13,044 nucleotides of DNA from an uncultured Chlorobiaceae bacterium (GTDB lineage Bacteria > Bacteroidota > Chlorobiia > Chlorobiales > Chlorobiaceae): positions 1-13,044 of the forward strand of contig CAIQSY010000067.1 of the NCBI GenBank assembly GCA_903874585.1, read 5' to 3'. The stretch's first letter is position 1. Every line of letters starts with the position of its first letter. Below are positions 1-7,133 of the stretch, in pieces. Position numbers and translations under genes: made by a program. The notes under the pieces were generated by a model. The model saw nothing but the letters and a program-made list of their open reading frames with translations, was not told the DNA's origin and did no database searches.

Positions 1-1
1 C

Positions 2-913
2 GCTCGCCCAATCAAACATCTCTCCGATAACAAACTGCGGGAGCTTTTTGCACAGGTACACTCCACCCGTGGCAGACTGCAGAAAGAGGAGGTGGCGTTA
101 ATGACCATACAAGGTGAGCGCATTATGCAAATCAGCTCAATGCCATTGACGCAAGAGAACCTTTTTGAGGGGATGGTGTTTGTGTTCAACGACATCACAA
201 AATTACGTAACCTTGAGCGCGTGCGGCGCGAGTTTGTGTCCAATGTATCGCACGAACTGCGCACACCGCTCACCGTTATCAGCGGCTATACCGAAACACT
301 GCTCGATGGGGCAATTGATGATCCCAAACATGCGCTCCCCTTTCTGAACATTATCCTGCAGGCAAGCGAACAGCTCACGGCACTTGTCAACGACGTGCTT
401 GATTTGTCGAAAATTGAATCAAGTTATGTTGACTATCACTTCGCCCCCGTTGACGTAAAGCGTGTTGTTCAGCAATCGGTGGCGCTGCTGCAACCAGCGT
501 TTGAGAAAAAAGCGATCCGGCTGGATATCAATATTGTTGATGGGTTGCCAACAGTCAATGCCGACGCGCGATATCTCGATATTGTGATCCGCAATCTGCT
601 CGATAATGCCATCAAATATGTAGAGAGCAGTAACGGCAAAATCAGAATTTCAGCATTCCAAAGCGGCGATAATGTTCGATTGGAAATTGAAGACAACGGC
701 ATTGGCATAGCCAAGCACGACCTTGATCGCATTTTTGAGCGTTTTTACCGCGTTGATAAAGCACGTTCGCGCCAGAACGGCGGCACAGGACTTGGGCTCT
801 CGATTGTGAAGCATATCATTCTCGCACACAAAGGCGACGTTCAGGTTCGCTCGCGCCTGCATCAAGGTTCCACCTTCAGCGTGATATTGCGGACGGCGAA
901 GCAGACGTTGTGA
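2..913 (+). CDS. PhoR-type sensor histidine kinase, 5' end outside the window
   Basis: This is the C-terminal 303 residues of a two-component sensor kinase. The frame is open from base 2, so the true start lies to the left; the GTG at 92 is only an internal codon. Residues 1 to about 65 look like the end of a PAS sensor domain (it closes with VFNDITKLR). A HisKA dimerisation domain follows, with the H-box SHELRTPLT and the phospho-accepting His at residue 84 (codon 251-253). The HATPase domain has the N-box NLLDNAIKY (Asn 202), the G1 box DNGIG (Asp 231) and the G2 box GGTGLGLS (from 260). All catalytic motifs are intact, so the kinase should be active. The H-box context (VRREFVSNVSHELRTPLT) is of the PhoR/ResE/VicK class. 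Phosphate sensing is an inference, because the sensor part and the partner regulator are outside the window. Confidence 0.93.
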   Translation, partial: ARPIKHLSDNKLRELFAQVHSTRGRLQKEEVALMTIQGERIMQISSMPLTQENLFEGMVFVFNDITKLRNLERVRREFVSNVSHELRTPLTVISGYTETLLDGAIDDPKHALPFLNIILQASEQLTALVNDVLDLSKIESSYVDYHFAPVDVKRVVQQSVALLQPAFEKKAIRLDINIVDGLPTVNADARYLDIVIRNLLDNAIKYVESSNGKIRISAFQSGDNVRLEIEDNGIGIAKHDLDRIFERFYRVDKARSRQNGGTGLGLSIVKHIILAHKGDVQVRSRLHQGSTFSVILRTAKQTL

Positions 914-936
914 GCACTTGCCTTTTAGCAACGTCT
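903..936 (+). other. Inverted repeat across the kinase stop codon
   Basis: AGACGTTG (903-910) and CAACGTCT (929-936) are perfect 8-bp arms around an 18-nt loop that holds the kinase stop codon. With a one-base bulge, GC/GC pairing extends the stem by two. No T-run follows the right arm, so it is not a standard intrinsic terminator; it may stabilise the 3' end or be chance. The remaining roughly 180 bases up to the next gene hold no coding or RNA signal that I can support. Confidence 0.3.
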
Positions 937-1114
937 TGCAACAATGCAGCCACTCTCCGGAGGCACGCCACAGCACTTGCCCGCAACGCTGAGGATTTTC
1001 CGCAGCCGTTTTGGGTGCCGCTGAAAAGAATATTGGTTGCTATTGTTCCGCTCCAATCGTCTTTAAAGTGGAAGGCCTGTGAGTCTATAAAAAATATTTA
1101 CTGAAATTACGTAT

Positions 1115-1669
1115 TCACTTACCAGAAGCAATGTTCAAAAGGCTCTCAATCTTTTCCTTTATTTCTGTAAGAAAGTCTTTTATCGGATTTATTCGATTTA
1201 AGTTATCATACAAATTATCATACAAATCTTCTATGTTATCGTGCGCGGATACCGGTTTTCTAAGACAAACCTTTATCCCCTCTAATACAGCTTCCTCTGA
1301 TAACGACTGTGATGAAATCGCATCAGGAATACGAAATTCTTTAATTTTATCTTGGTAGCATCTCCATGCCTTTTCATATTTAGCCTCATTTTTACCTGAA
1401 AAAGGCCTAAATTCCTCTATAGCGGCAGCATGTTGAAGAAGTTGATCCTTAAGAAATGAAAACACTTCCGCATAGTCAGAATGCCCAATGCTATTGTCTT
1501 CAAAGAGTCTAATCTTGGCAAGAGTTGGTGCAAAAACAGCTCTGAGTTTAGCAAGCGCTGTATCTTTTGCATTCTTGGAACTTATTCTGCGTGCTGATAA
1601 ATAACCGATCGAACCTGCCAACATATTCCAGATAATATTGCTGAGAGCATTACTCCAATCCACAAGCAT
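1115..1669 (-). CDS. Hypothetical protein with hydrophobic N-terminus, last gene of the RM operon
   Basis: The function is unknown. From the ATG at 1669 it is 184 residues; an in-frame TTG at 1675 is a less likely start, and upstream there is only a weak purine-rich stretch. Residues about 9-27 (NIIWNMLAGSIGYLSARR) are moderately hydrophobic and end in a basic pair, so a signal anchor with a cytoplasmic tail is possible. The soluble part has a pattern I recall from scattered Gram-negative hypotheticals: LRAVFAPTLAKIRL, then HAAAIEEFRPF, then YEKAWRCYQ, ending in IESLLNIA. No catalytic motif is visible. It starts 63 nt after the hsdM-S stop on the same strand and is probably co-transcribed. 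Rows counted here are about 30-40% GC, lower than the kinase next door, which points to recent acquisition. It could also be a passenger unrelated to restriction. Confidence 0.75.
   Translation of the reverse strand: MLVDWSNALSNIIWNMLAGSIGYLSARRISSKNAKDTALAKLRAVFAPTLAKIRLFEDNSIGHSDYAEVFSFLKDQLLQHAAAIEEFRPFSGKNEAKYEKAWRCYQDKIKEFRIPDAISSQSLSEEAVLEGIKVCLRKPVSAHDNIEDLYDNLYDNLNRINPIKDFLTEIKEKIESLLNIASGK
1203..1226 (-). repeat. 12-bp in-frame tandem duplication inside the hypothetical gene
   Basis: The + strand unit TTATCATACAAA occurs twice head to tail (1203-1214, 1215-1226). On the coding strand this doubles a four-residue unit and gives LYDNLYDNL near the C-terminus. The copies are identical, so the duplication looks recent or slippage-prone. 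Since 12 is a multiple of 3, copy change would not break the frame. Confidence 0.9.
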
Positions 1670-1732
1670 TTTCAATTTTTTTCTTTCTTGCTATTGTTGT
1701 TATTAACCCACATCGATTACAGTTGCCTCTCC

Positions 1733-4201
1733 CTAAACCCGCCCAATAGCAGCCTGAATCTTCTTCTCAAAGCGTTCAATCAGTTCACGATTTCCGGCTA
1801 CAAGTGCCTGCTCTGCTTCGATTTCAGCGACGATGGCTTGCTGGGTGGCGAGGGGTGGAAGGGAAAGTTTAAAATTCAACACATCAGACTTGGTGATGTT
1901 CGGATCTTTACGAGTGCTGTTGGCAACTTTCTTCCAATAATCTTTTGAAGCGACAAGAATAGCGTTAAGAAAATATGGATTCACATTTGGGGTTGGAAGC
2001 AATGCTGTCATTGCTTGATTGATAGTTGCTTCAATTTCAAGAACCCCTGTTCTTCCAATTTGATTAAACCCACCATACATTGCAATCAGAACAGTTCCCA
2101 CAGGCAAGAGACTGAGATGAGTATCATCCAATGCTTTTTGTGTGATTTTTTCATCGGTTGAACTTATTGAACTATCTGTAAGATCAAGTGTCTTGACCCA
2201 TGGAATATGACCATCTTGAAAATAATCATTGCAACTTCGTGATGGAGTTGTCCCTGATTTTGTAGCAAAAAGAGTTGACAAGGGTTCGACCTGCCACTCA
2301 GGATCAATCGAAATATGCGGGCGGTAGTTTTCGAGTACGGCACGGGCGCCATCAATGACTTTCTGGTACCCTTCAATTTCTGCAACAATCTCTTTCTGCA
2401 CTTCCAGCGGTGGCAGGGGAATTTGAAATTCACGAATAATTTTCTGAGAAATATTTGGTTGTGCACCACCACCAGCCAACCGAACAAGTGCTATTTTATT
2501 GGTCTTAAGTATTAGATAAAGAAAATTCGGATCAAGTTTTTGGTCAGGTGTAATTCCACAAATGGCTTGATTCGTTGCAGCTTCAAATCGCAGGATTCCA
2601 ACCTCACCAGCGGTTGCACCATACATTGCGACAAGTACTGTGTTGATCGGAAAAATTTTTGCAGATGAATTCTTCAATCCATCTTCTGTGATAAATCGCT
2701 CAGCATGAAATACTTCTCCTTGTGCAACCTCTCCACTTCGCAACCACGGAATTGAACCTCCTTCATAGTAATCCGAATTGCCAGTCAGCGGAGTTCCACC
2801 AGATGATGTTGTACATATTTCTCCAATCATTAACAATGGGTACTTACGCGATATGATCAAATTCTCCCGATACCGCTCCCCACTCAAATTATAATCCCCA
2901 TTCCCGGCAATCTTCTCCTTCGGCACAATCAAAGCATTCGGACTCGACACAACCATCCGGTCAGCACCAATCAACAAAACCCACGTTTTCAGAAACTCAA
3001 CCGCATCGAAAAGATCATTCTTCTCAATCGCCCGACGTTGAGCGCCAAGCCCGAAACCATCATTCTCTACCTTGAAAAAAGCAATGGAATCACTCGTTTT
3101 TGCCAGCGATTTGTCGAGAATCAGGATGGAGGTTTTTACGCCAGAGTAGGGCTGAAACACACCAGCAGGCAGCGAAACCACAGCGACAAGGCTCTTTTCA
3201 ACCAGCATTTTCCGCAACAGCTTGTACGATTTTCCACTTTGGAAAATTATTCCCTCCGGCACAATAATCGCCGCACGCCCATTTGGCGTCAAATGTTCCG
3301 CCATATAATCCACAAACAGCACTTCGCTCCGCTTGCTCTGCACCGAAAAGCGCTTGTGGGGTTTAATGCCCCCCTTCGGCGACATAAACGGCGGATTGGC
3401 AAGAATAACATCGGCAAACTCGTTCCATTTATCCTGCGAAGTCAGCGTGTCGTACTCCTCAATATGCGGCTCAACAAAACCGTGGAGGTAGAGGTTCACC
3501 AGCGAAAGGCGCACCATGTCGGGCGAAATATCGTAGCCTTTGAAGTTGCCAGCAAGTCGCCCTTTTTCGTCGGGCGTCAACGTGCTGTTGCCGTGAGCAT
3601 CGGTGTTGGTGTGCAGAATGTGCTTGTAGGATGAAATGAGAAAGCCAGCCGTGCCACACGCCGGATCGAGAATAACCTCATTTTTTTTCGGATCCATCAA
3701 GCGCACCATAAAATCAATAATATGGCGAGGCGTGCGGAACTGACCAGCATCGCCTTGCGAGCCAAGCACTGAGAGCAGATACTCAAAAGCGTCGCCAAGC
3801 TGCTCGGAGTGGTCGTACTCAAACTCATCAATAATTTTCAGAAAGCTTTTCAGCGTTTCAGGATCGCGATAAGGGAGATACGCATTTTTGAAAATGGTGC
3901 GGAACAGAGGCGGAATGCCAGGGTTTTCGGGCATTTTTGCAATAGCTTCGCCATAAAGATTGAGCGTTTCGTGCCCGCCAAGTCCAGAACGCATCAGCTT
4001 CGCCCATCCATAACGCTCATACTCCCCAGCAAAAAATGCGCGTTTTCCGCCCAACTCTTCGCTTTCGGCATCCATATCGTCCATGAACTTGTAAATGAGG
4101 GCGATGGTAATCTGTTCAACCTGCGATTTCGGATCGGGCACTTTTCCTACAAGAATGTCGCGAGCGGTATCTATACGGCGTTTGGTTGCGGTGTCGAGCA
4201 T
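1733..4201 (-). CDS. hsdM: Fused HsdM-HsdS: type I DNA adenine methyltransferase with specificity subunit
   Basis: This 822-residue protein joins the modification and specificity subunits of a type I restriction-modification system, which methylates adenine in a bipartite target and directs the restriction subunit. The start at 4201 is chosen because AGAAGGA lies 5 nt upstream and MLDTATKRRIDTARDIL is a typical HsdM beginning. Residues 1 to about 445 are the N6-adenine methylase, with SAM motif I DPACGTAGF (179-187), catalytic NPPF (269-272) and a typical HsdM ending (DYNLSGERYRE). Two target-recognition domains follow: about 450-600 (SSGGTP..., SIPWLRSGEV) and about 637-780 (KSGTTPSR, HIPWVKTLDL). 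Each is followed by a conserved helix, LPPLEVQKEIVAEIE and LPPLATQQAIVAEIE. Separate M and S chains are the usual form. No clear internal start for a free S chain is seen. The gene begins 22 nt after hsdR ends. The match to both families is clear; the target site cannot be read from the sequence. Confidence 0.96.
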   Translation of the reverse strand: MLDTATKRRIDTARDILVGKVPDPKSQVEQITIALIYKFMDDMDAESEELGGKRAFFAGEYERYGWAKLMRSGLGGHETLNLYGEAIAKMPENPGIPPLFRTIFKNAYLPYRDPETLKSFLKIIDEFEYDHSEQLGDAFEYLLSVLGSQGDAGQFRTPRHIIDFMVRLMDPKKNEVILDPACGTAGFLISSYKHILHTNTDAHGNSTLTPDEKGRLAGNFKGYDISPDMVRLSLVNLYLHGFVEPHIEEYDTLTSQDKWNEFADVILANPPFMSPKGGIKPHKRFSVQSKRSEVLFVDYMAEHLTPNGRAAIIVPEGIIFQSGKSYKLLRKMLVEKSLVAVVSLPAGVFQPYSGVKTSILILDKSLAKTSDSIAFFKVENDGFGLGAQRRAIEKNDLFDAVEFLKTWVLLIGADRMVVSSPNALIVPKEKIAGNGDYNLSGERYRENLIISRKYPLLMIGEICTTSSGGTPLTGNSDYYEGGSIPWLRSGEVAQGEVFHAERFITEDGLKNSSAKIFPINTVLVAMYGATAGEVGILRFEAATNQAICGITPDQKLDPNFLYLILKTNKIALVRLAGGGAQPNISQKIIREFQIPLPPLEVQKEIVAEIEGYQKVIDGARAVLENYRPHISIDPEWQVEPLSTLFATKSGTTPSRSCNDYFQDGHIPWVKTLDLTDSSISSTDEKITQKALDDTHLSLLPVGTVLIAMYGGFNQIGRTGVLEIEATINQAMTALLPTPNVNPYFLNAILVASKDYWKKVANSTRKDPNITKSDVLNFKLSLPPLATQQAIVAEIEAEQALVAGNRELIERFEKKIQAAIGRV

Positions 4202-4223
4202 GGAGTCCTTCTGGAGTGAATGG

Positions 4224-6770
4224 TTAAGCAGCAAACTGATTCAGAGAAACGTAATCTTTGATGTATTCAGGAATAAGTAAACGATATTTTTCAGGAACCG
4301 CTCTCAGGTCGCTGATCGAAAAAACAGAACTCGTTGCAAGTTCAGTGTAGCGCTTGTTGTTGATAATCAAACGAACATGATCGTTGGTGGCGTAGGCTTT
4401 GAAGAAGTGCTTGATGGCGGCAATCGCCTCCGCTTCATCAGGCTTGCAGTCGGCAACAAACTTCGCAAACTCCTCCTCCAGCAGCTCATCTTTTGACTTG
4501 AAGCGAGGAATAAGCCCAAAGATTTTCTCGAGAATTTCGCGAAGCGTCAAACGCCGATCAACCGCGGCAGCTTTGCGCAGTTTGTCGAGCGTGTAATAAT
4601 CGTGAGGCTTCTCAAACACTTCACGGTTGACGTAATCAATCACCCTGTCCCACTGCCCGGCCTCAACCGAAGCGGCAATAAAGTCGTTTTCACGCACGGC
4701 ATCCTCAAAACGCTCAAAAAACATCCGATCAATTTTCATCCCCTCAATGCCAATCCGCTCCTCTTTGATAGTTGCAAGAATGTCATCACCAGTATGCTCA
4801 TAAATATTTCGCGTTCTTTGATGACCGCCGCCACCATCGTCAGTATCATCATCGCTTGAGCTGCTGGTTTTTGGAAGCTTGAGAACCTGATCGTAATCGA
4901 ACTCCTCTTCAAAATATTCGCAGTTGGCAAAAAAGTCGAAGAGCTTGAACGCCACCTTGCGTGGCTCCTTAATCTCGGATTTCAACGCCTCGTCAAAAAG
5001 CTGTTCACGGAAATCGTGCAAGCGAGTGCCTCTTCCTTTGATCTGGATAAAATCCGTGGGCGAAAAAATGGGACGGAAAAGCCCGACATTGATAATATCA
5101 GGGCAGTCGTAGCCAGTGGTCATCATACCAACGGTGACGCAAATACGTGCTTTGCTGGTTCGGTATGTTTCAAGAAAATGAGCAGAACCAAGCAGATTGT
5201 TGTTGGTAAAATTAATGGTAAACTGCTGCGCTTCAGGAATTTGAGAGGTTACCTGTACGGCAAAGTCGGACTGATATTTGCCGGGGAACATCCGGTCAGC
5301 CATCTGGTTCAAAATCTCAGTCAGTTTCAAGGCATGGTGCTGGCTGACTGCAAAGATGATAGATTTGCCAATTTCACCGCTGATGGGGTCGCGCAAAGCA
5401 TTCTCAAGAAAAACCTTGCAGAAGAGTTGATTGGTTTGCGGTGAGAAAAAGCGTTTTTCAAATTGCCGCTGGCGGAACACTTCATCGCTGTTCTCGCCAT
5501 CATCGTCGGTAAAGGTGGCAGTAAATCCTTGTGCCGAAAGCAACGCTGTGGTAATGGATGAACGCGCATCAACCACAATTGGATTAATCAGATAGCCATC
5601 CTTCACGCCATCCAGTAGAGAATAACGATAGGTCGGCTGGCTGTGTTCGCACCCAAAAGTGCGGTAGGTGTCGAGCAGTAAACGGCGTTCGGTTTCACGA
5701 GGATCTTTGGCTTCACTTTTGGTTCCCTCAAACCGTTTGAGATAATCGCGCGGTGTTGCCGTCAGTCCAAGTTTGTAGCCGATAAAGTAATCGAATACCG
5801 CACGAGCATTGCCGCCAATCGAGCGATGTGCTTCATCAGAAATCACCAGATCAAAATCCGTGGGTGAAAAAAGCCGCTGATATTTGTTGTTGAACAAAAA
5901 CGATTGTACCGTGCTCACAACAATTTCCGCACGATGCCAGTCATCACGATTTTCCTTATAAATAACTGTTTTATAATCGTTTACAAGATAAGCCTTAAAC
6001 GCTTTTGCGGCTTGATCTTCCAGCTCAAGCCGATCAACCAGAAAAAGTACTCGGCGCGCATTACTGGTTTTGATGAAAAGCTTGATCAATGCTGCGGCAA
6101 CCAGCGTTTTGCCGGTGCCGGTCGCCATTTCAAACAGAAAGCGATCTTTACCTTCTTTTACTGCTTGCTGCAACGCCACAATTGCGTTCAACTGATACGA
6201 GCGCAAAAAGCGTAACTTATTGGCTTGAATGTAAAGAGGACGTTCTGCAATATTTTGCCATCCCGCTTCAACAGCATAGGTCGGGCGCTGCGTCAGGGCG
6301 ATGTAGTCATTCCCAACCTGCTCATCCACAATGTGTTGTGGATTGCTGCTGATTTTCTGATAGTGATCCAGCGAATCCGGCGTTGGAAATGATGTTATAA
6401 TATAAGGATTGCCCTGTTCGAGATTCCAAAAGTAATGGAGATTACCGTTGGAGAGAATCACAAAACGGCAATTCTGCGACCGCGCATACCGCCGCGCCTG
6501 TTCTTTACCAACCAGAGGATGTTTCTCTTCAGCTTTAGCTTCAAGCACGAGCACAGGAAAACCTTTGTCGTTCAAGAGTAAAAAATCTATAAAACCCTTT
6601 TGAACAAGTTCATAGTTTTCACCAAATGCGTTGAGCTCTGTGGTTGTTATGGCTACCTTTGGTTCAAGCTGAATATTGGCGGGCTTGCTTCCTTCGGCGA
6701 AAAAACGCCAGCCAGCAGCTTCAAGCAGCTTGTTGATTTTAATGCGGGCTGTGGCTTCTTTGTTGTGCAT
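4224..6770 (-). CDS. hsdR: Type I restriction enzyme subunit R (HsdR), nuclease and translocase
   Basis: HsdR uses ATP to pump DNA and cuts unmethylated foreign DNA. The ATG at 6770 is chosen (848 residues): MHNKEATARIKINKLLEAAGW is a typical beginning, GAGGAG lies 12 nt upstream, and the only longer start is a TTG inside the preceding small ORF. The nuclease domain has Asp 62, E77-A-K79 and a QxxxY motif (91-95). The helicase motor has Walker A ATGTGKT (216-222), the DEAH box (312-315), TATP (337-340), TTGYDCP (551-557) and QIKGRGTR (576-583). A Ser/Asp/Gly-rich linker (about 636-650) leads to a helical C-terminal domain of the EcoEI type that would contact the methylase. All motifs are intact, so the enzyme should be active. 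It follows a 37-codon ORF by only 2 nt and precedes the hsdM-S fusion. Confidence 0.96.
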   Translation of the reverse strand: MHNKEATARIKINKLLEAAGWRFFAEGSKPANIQLEPKVAITTTELNAFGENYELVQKGFIDFLLLNDKGFPVLVLEAKAEEKHPLVGKEQARRYARSQNCRFVILSNGNLHYFWNLEQGNPYIITSFPTPDSLDHYQKISSNPQHIVDEQVGNDYIALTQRPTYAVEAGWQNIAERPLYIQANKLRFLRSYQLNAIVALQQAVKEGKDRFLFEMATGTGKTLVAAALIKLFIKTSNARRVLFLVDRLELEDQAAKAFKAYLVNDYKTVIYKENRDDWHRAEIVVSTVQSFLFNNKYQRLFSPTDFDLVISDEAHRSIGGNARAVFDYFIGYKLGLTATPRDYLKRFEGTKSEAKDPRETERRLLLDTYRTFGCEHSQPTYRYSLLDGVKDGYLINPIVVDARSSITTALLSAQGFTATFTDDDGENSDEVFRQRQFEKRFFSPQTNQLFCKVFLENALRDPISGEIGKSIIFAVSQHHALKLTEILNQMADRMFPGKYQSDFAVQVTSQIPEAQQFTINFTNNNLLGSAHFLETYRTSKARICVTVGMMTTGYDCPDIINVGLFRPIFSPTDFIQIKGRGTRLHDFREQLFDEALKSEIKEPRKVAFKLFDFFANCEYFEEEFDYDQVLKLPKTSSSSDDDTDDGGGGHQRTRNIYEHTGDDILATIKEERIGIEGMKIDRMFFERFEDAVRENDFIAASVEAGQWDRVIDYVNREVFEKPHDYYTLDKLRKAAAVDRRLTLREILEKIFGLIPRFKSKDELLEEEFAKFVADCKPDEAEAIAAIKHFFKAYATNDHVRLIINNKRYTELATSSVFSISDLRAVPEKYRLLIPEYIKDYVSLNQFAA

Positions 6771-6772
6771 TG

Positions 6773-6886
6773 TTATTTTTGTCTCCTCGTTGGGAACTCC
6801 ATCATTGCGGCAGCTTGTTCCCAATCACTTTTCGATTCACCACGCTCACCCATTTCGCGTAACTCTTCAAAAGAATAATCCGACAT
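6773..6886 (-). CDS. 37-residue small ORF in front of hsdR, BrnA-antitoxin-like N-terminal fragment
   Basis: ATG at 6886 to TAA at 6773 encodes 37 residues (MSDYSFEELREM... to ...MMEFPTRRQK). The stop is 2 nt before the hsdR start, and its last codons contain the hsdR ribosome site GAGGAG, so translation of hsdR may be coupled to it. Its own Shine-Dalgarno is weak. The segment RGESKSDWEQAAAM resembles the RGESRTDWxRVxAM stretch near the front of many BrnA-like antitoxins. The rest of such proteins (DEEI segment and DNA-binding part) is absent, and no BrnT toxin is visible. It could be a cut-down antitoxin relic, a regulatory leader peptide, or a small RM-control protein. The ORF fits the operon geometry well, but expression is unproven. 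Confidence 0.55.
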   Translation of the reverse strand: MSDYSFEELREMGERGESKSDWEQAAAMMEFPTRRQK

Positions 6887-6958
6887 TCAAGTAAAGCATT
6901 TCCGCCCATCAAACAAAAACCATACAACGACGAAATCAACCTTAGGTTTAAAATACCG

Positions 6959-6988
6959 ATTATGGAAAAAGGAATCAAAAGTTGTCAA
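6959..6988 (-). promoter_or_regulatory. Sigma70-type promoter for the restriction-modification operon
   Basis: Read on the minus strand, TTGACA (6988-6983) is a perfect -35 box. An 18-nt spacer leads to CATAAT (6964-6959), which matches five of six bases of the -10 consensus. Transcription would begin near 6952, leaving a leader of roughly 65 nt before the small ORF at 6886. This is the best promoter in the window and sits where the operon needs it. Confidence 0.65.
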
Positions 6989-7010
6989 GAAAAGCGCTCT
7001 TGCCTGATGT

Positions 7011-7039
7011 TTGTCTTCGTCTCAAAAGAAGTGCATATT
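7011..7039 (+). promoter_or_regulatory. Possible promoter for the antiporter
   Basis: TTGTCT (7011-7016), a 17-nt spacer and CATATT (7034-7039) match four of six bases in each box. It lies about 95 nt upstream of the antiporter start and is back to back with the restriction operon promoter. It is weak, and other placements are possible. Confidence 0.3.
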
Positions 7040-7133
7040 TATCGGCAAGAACTGTACCGTATAACGCTTTACAATGTTTGATAAGTGACGTTTCTGTTGT
7101 AGAGGTCTTTGGCGAAACAAAACAAAATGCGCC

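Noticed and set aside
914..1104. 64-residue ORF downstream of the kinase
   Set aside because: No domain, no ribosome site, low-complexity composition, and it starts at the kinase stop by chance.
3038..3634. Antisense ORF of 198 residues inside hsdM
   Set aside because: It lies wholly within a strongly supported gene, and its protein is rich in His/Arg/Asn with no domain, as expected of a mirror frame.
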